A DNA stretch of 33,393 nucleotides from Nitrososphaerota archaeon. GTDB lineage: Archaea; Thermoproteota; Nitrososphaeria; Nitrososphaerales; Nitrosopumilaceae. The notes beneath the pieces are model-generated. The model had not been told where the DNA came from. It saw only the letters and a list, made by a program, of their open reading frames with translations, and made no database searches. Location of the stretch: contig JARPSM010000113.1 of assembly GCA_029782475.1 (NCBI GenBank), positions 1 through 33,393 of the forward strand, written 5' to 3'. Positions 32,006 through 33,393 of the stretch are shown piece by piece (the first letter of the stretch is position 1; each line of letters opens with the position of its first letter). The translations under genes were made by a program, and so were the position numbers.

Positions 32006-32849
32006 TTTGCAAAATAATAGCATCATAAATGTCGAAAATTCAATTAATAGCGGTCAAGTATTTCTTTGGAAAAAAAATAACGATATCTGGTATGGAGTTA
32101 ATGGACAAAATATTTTAAAAATATCAAAAACAGGAATTATCAAATCATATCAAAATACAAAAACAGATTTTTTTCGAAAAAGAGACAATATTGAAAAAAT
32201 AATAAAATCAATTTCCAAAGACGATGTAACTAAAAAAGCTGTAAAACAATATTTGGGATTAAGGATTTTAGAACAAGATCCATTTCAATGCTTGATTTCA
32301 TTTATTGTATCATCCAACTCAAATATTCAAAAAATTAAAAATAGTTTAGAAAAAATATCAATGAAATTTGGAGAAAAAATTGAATTTGAAAATCAAGAAT
32401 TTTTCTTATTTCCAAAACCAGAAAATCTTGCTAAAGCATCCATAAACGAAATTAAAAATTGCGGAGTAGGTTATCGTGCCAAATTTATCAAAGATGCTGT
32501 AAATATGGTAGTTTTAAAGAAAATAGATTTTGAAAATTTGAAAAAATGTAATTATCTAGATGCAAAAGAAGAGATTTGTAAAATTCCAGGAGTAGGAAAT
32601 AAGGTTGCAGATTGTATTTTATTATTTTCATTAAACAAGTTAGAATCTTTTCCGTTAGATAGATGGATGATTAGAATATTAGAAAAATACTATTCGAATA
32701 AATTTCAATTAGAAACAAAATCAATTACTCAAAAACAATATGAGATTCTTCACGAAAAAATCGTAAACCATTTTGGTCCATATGCAGGATATGCACAACA
32801 ATTTCTTTTCAAAATGGAAAGAGAGAATTACCAAAAAAAGTGGCTGTAA
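31986..32849 (+). CDS. 8-oxoguanine DNA glycosylase/lyase (OGG1-like)
   Basis: About 287 aa, helix-hairpin-helix-GPD superfamily. HhH and catalytic segment KIPGVGNKVADCILLFSL with K206, and D225 in FPLDRWM, 19 residues apart exactly as K249/D268 in human OGG1. N-terminal TBP-like domain starts SIINVENSINSGQVFLWKK, and the damage-recognition NFGxxxGYRxxFI-like region is present as CGVGYRAKFIKDAV. Base-excision repair of oxidised guanine with AP-lyase chemistry. ATG 31986 chosen because earlier in-frame ATGs lie within the RNase gene; the remaining overlap is 20 bases, indicating coupling. Confidence 0.9.
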   Translation: MKKHPSNLQNNSIINVENSINSGQVFLWKKNNDIWYGVNGQNILKISKTGIIKSYQNTKTDFFRKRDNIEKIIKSISKDDVTKKAVKQYLGLRILEQDPFQCLISFIVSSNSNIQKIKNSLEKISMKFGEKIEFENQEFFLFPKPENLAKASINEIKNCGVGYRAKFIKDAVNMVVLKKIDFENLKKCNYLDAKEEICKIPGVGNKVADCILLFSLNKLESFPLDRWMIRILEKYYSNKFQLETKSITQKQYEILHEKIVNHFGPYAGYAQQFLFKMERENYQKKWL

Positions 32850-32852
32850 ACC

Positions 32853-32862
32853 CTTAAAATGG
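32853..32862 (+). promoter_or_regulatory. TATA-like box for the tRNA gene
   Basis: CTTAAAATGG centred 26 bases before the mature 5' end of the tRNA. Confidence 0.4.
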
Positions 32863-32882
32863 CAATTAATTTTTAGGTTTTT

Positions 32883-32957
32883 GGGCCTATGGCGCAGCAT
32901 GGATAGCGTGTTGGACTTCTAATCCAAAAGTCAAGGGATCGAAGCCCTTTGGGCCCA
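32883..32957 (+). tRNA. tRNA-Arg (anticodon UCU)
   Basis: Full cloverleaf of 75 nt without intron and without encoded CCA. Acceptor GGGCCTA/TGGGCCC with one G-T pair, D-stem GCGC/GCGT, anticodon stem TTGGA/TCCAA around loop CTTCTAA (anticodon TCT, positions 34-36), five-base variable loop, T-stem AAGGG/CCCTT. Discriminator A. The T-loop is ATCGAAG, so position 54 is A rather than the usual T. U36-A37 makes it an expected substrate for t6A by the KEOPS proteins encoded in this window. Reads AGA codons, which are common in this genome. Confidence 0.95.
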
Positions 32958-33393
32958 TATAGTTTTAGTCGTGAATCGAGTCCCAAGGCTTCCTAGAAGT
33001 CATCAACCAAACTCAGTAGATAGGAAAGTGCTACCCAACATACTCTAGAAAATAATTTTGTTTTTCATTTCTAATCATTTGTATGACAAACAATCTAAAG
33101 AAACATTGAGTATCTCAATTGATATGATTGGTTTACAGTAGAGTTGATGCGTAATCGACCTTCTCATAACGTCATTGCATGAGATCAGTCTAATTTTGCA
33201 TGTACAAAGCTTTTGCATGTACAAAGATCCACATGTACAAAGCTTACACATGTAACAACTTGACAGTTTCATCCAAAAATGGTCAGTTTTTCATACAATA
33301 ATGCGCAGAATCACAGCGCAGCAATGCGCCCTGTGTCGTAAAATTAAAAATCAAGCTTGAGCCGTTCATGCTTTTCATCCCACAAAAGATCAA
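32958..33393. other. gene-free right end
   Basis: About 436 bases with no supported gene. Contents: a run of four imperfect 16-17-bp tandem repeats (33198-33260), TGCGC/GCGCA inverted repeats with a GCAA-capped hairpin (33302-33329), and otherwise AT-rich sequence. A 65-codon minus-strand frame (33075-33272) is a by-product of the tandem repeats. Confidence 0.55.
33198..33260 (+). repeat. four imperfect 16-17-bp tandem repeats
   Basis: Copies begin at 33198, 33215, 33231 and 33248, with core (G/A)CATGTACAAAG; the last copy is degenerate (ACATGTAACAAC). The unit contains the palindromes TGTACA and, twice, AAGCTT. Too short and too close together for a CRISPR array. Confidence 0.7.

Noticed and set aside
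33000-33050. Possible minus-strand C/D box sRNA (CTGA followed by TGATGA)
   Set aside because: The D'/C' order is right, but no acceptable outer C box or D box is found at the expected distances.
33198-33260. CRISPR array
   Set aside because: Units are 16-17 bp, adjacent, without spacers of constant length, and no cas genes are present.
33075-33272. Minus-strand 65-aa Cys-rich frame (CYMCKLCTC...CKLCTCK) resembling a metal-binding peptide
   Set aside because: The Cys pattern arises from translating the 16-17-bp tandem repeats; no promoter or start context, and no plausible remainder of a protein.

Overview
The window is an AT-rich archaeal chromosome segment, most consistent with a Nitrosopumilus-like ammonia-oxidising archaeon (Nitrososphaerota/Thaumarchaeota). 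Seen directly: archaeal information-processing genes (TATA-binding protein, S3Ae, archaeal S15, Kae1/Bud32/Pcc1, archaeosine-type TGT, Taw1, beta-CASP RNase), separate Kae1 and Bud32 genes, many TTG/GTG starts, and TATA-like boxes about 25-30 bases before start codons, implying largely leaderless mRNAs. The genus is inference from this gene mix; no search was run. LAYOUT. 1-900: a poorly coding left end with a small uncertain ORF, then a secreted/membrane small protein flanked by a 15-bp direct repeat. 1021-5468: translation block S15, RecJ-like DHH phosphoesterase, KEOPS subunit Pcc1, seryl-tRNA synthetase, S3Ae and a COG1325-type RNA-binding protein, followed by a candidate C/D box sRNA near 5500-5568. 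5654-11595: geranylgeranyl-reductase-type flavoprotein, a MoxR ATPase/VWA pair, a PLP-enzyme/rhodanese fusion and an ASCH protein. 11660-16003: TBP with tandem TATA boxes, small unknowns, a PD-(D/E)XK-like protein, a single-pass membrane protein, a P-II signal protein, a structured non-coding stretch, a lone Lrp/AsnC ligand-binding domain and a tRNA dihydrouridine synthase. 16063-22939: three tandem paralogues of secreted, acidic, cysteine-rich calcium-binding-type (thrombospondin type 3-like) repeat proteins. 23078-29931: Taw1, ITPase, Bud32, PH-like protein, Kae1, YchF/OLA1 GTPase, AK6/Fap7-type kinase, TGT. 29970-32957: seven-cysteine ferredoxin, a 70-aa unknown, beta-CASP RNase, OGG1-like glycosylase, tRNA-Arg(UCU). 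The last 436 bases hold no convincing gene but have short tandem repeats and a GNRA hairpin. HOW IT FITS. Much of the window concerns tRNA and translation: three KEOPS subunits (t6A37), Taw1 (wyosine), TGT (archaeosine), Dus (dihydrouridine), SerRS, two ribosomal proteins, and a tRNA-Arg(UCU) whose U36-A37 makes it an expected t6A substrate. The most striking locus is the paralogue trio: each protein parses as N-cap + three super-repeats + C-cap, with a super-repeat of five ~40-aa units in two proteins and six units in the third. Other points of note are the candidate sRNA, the structured stretch beside glnK, the tandem TATA boxes over the tbp start, and the PLP-rhodanese fusion.
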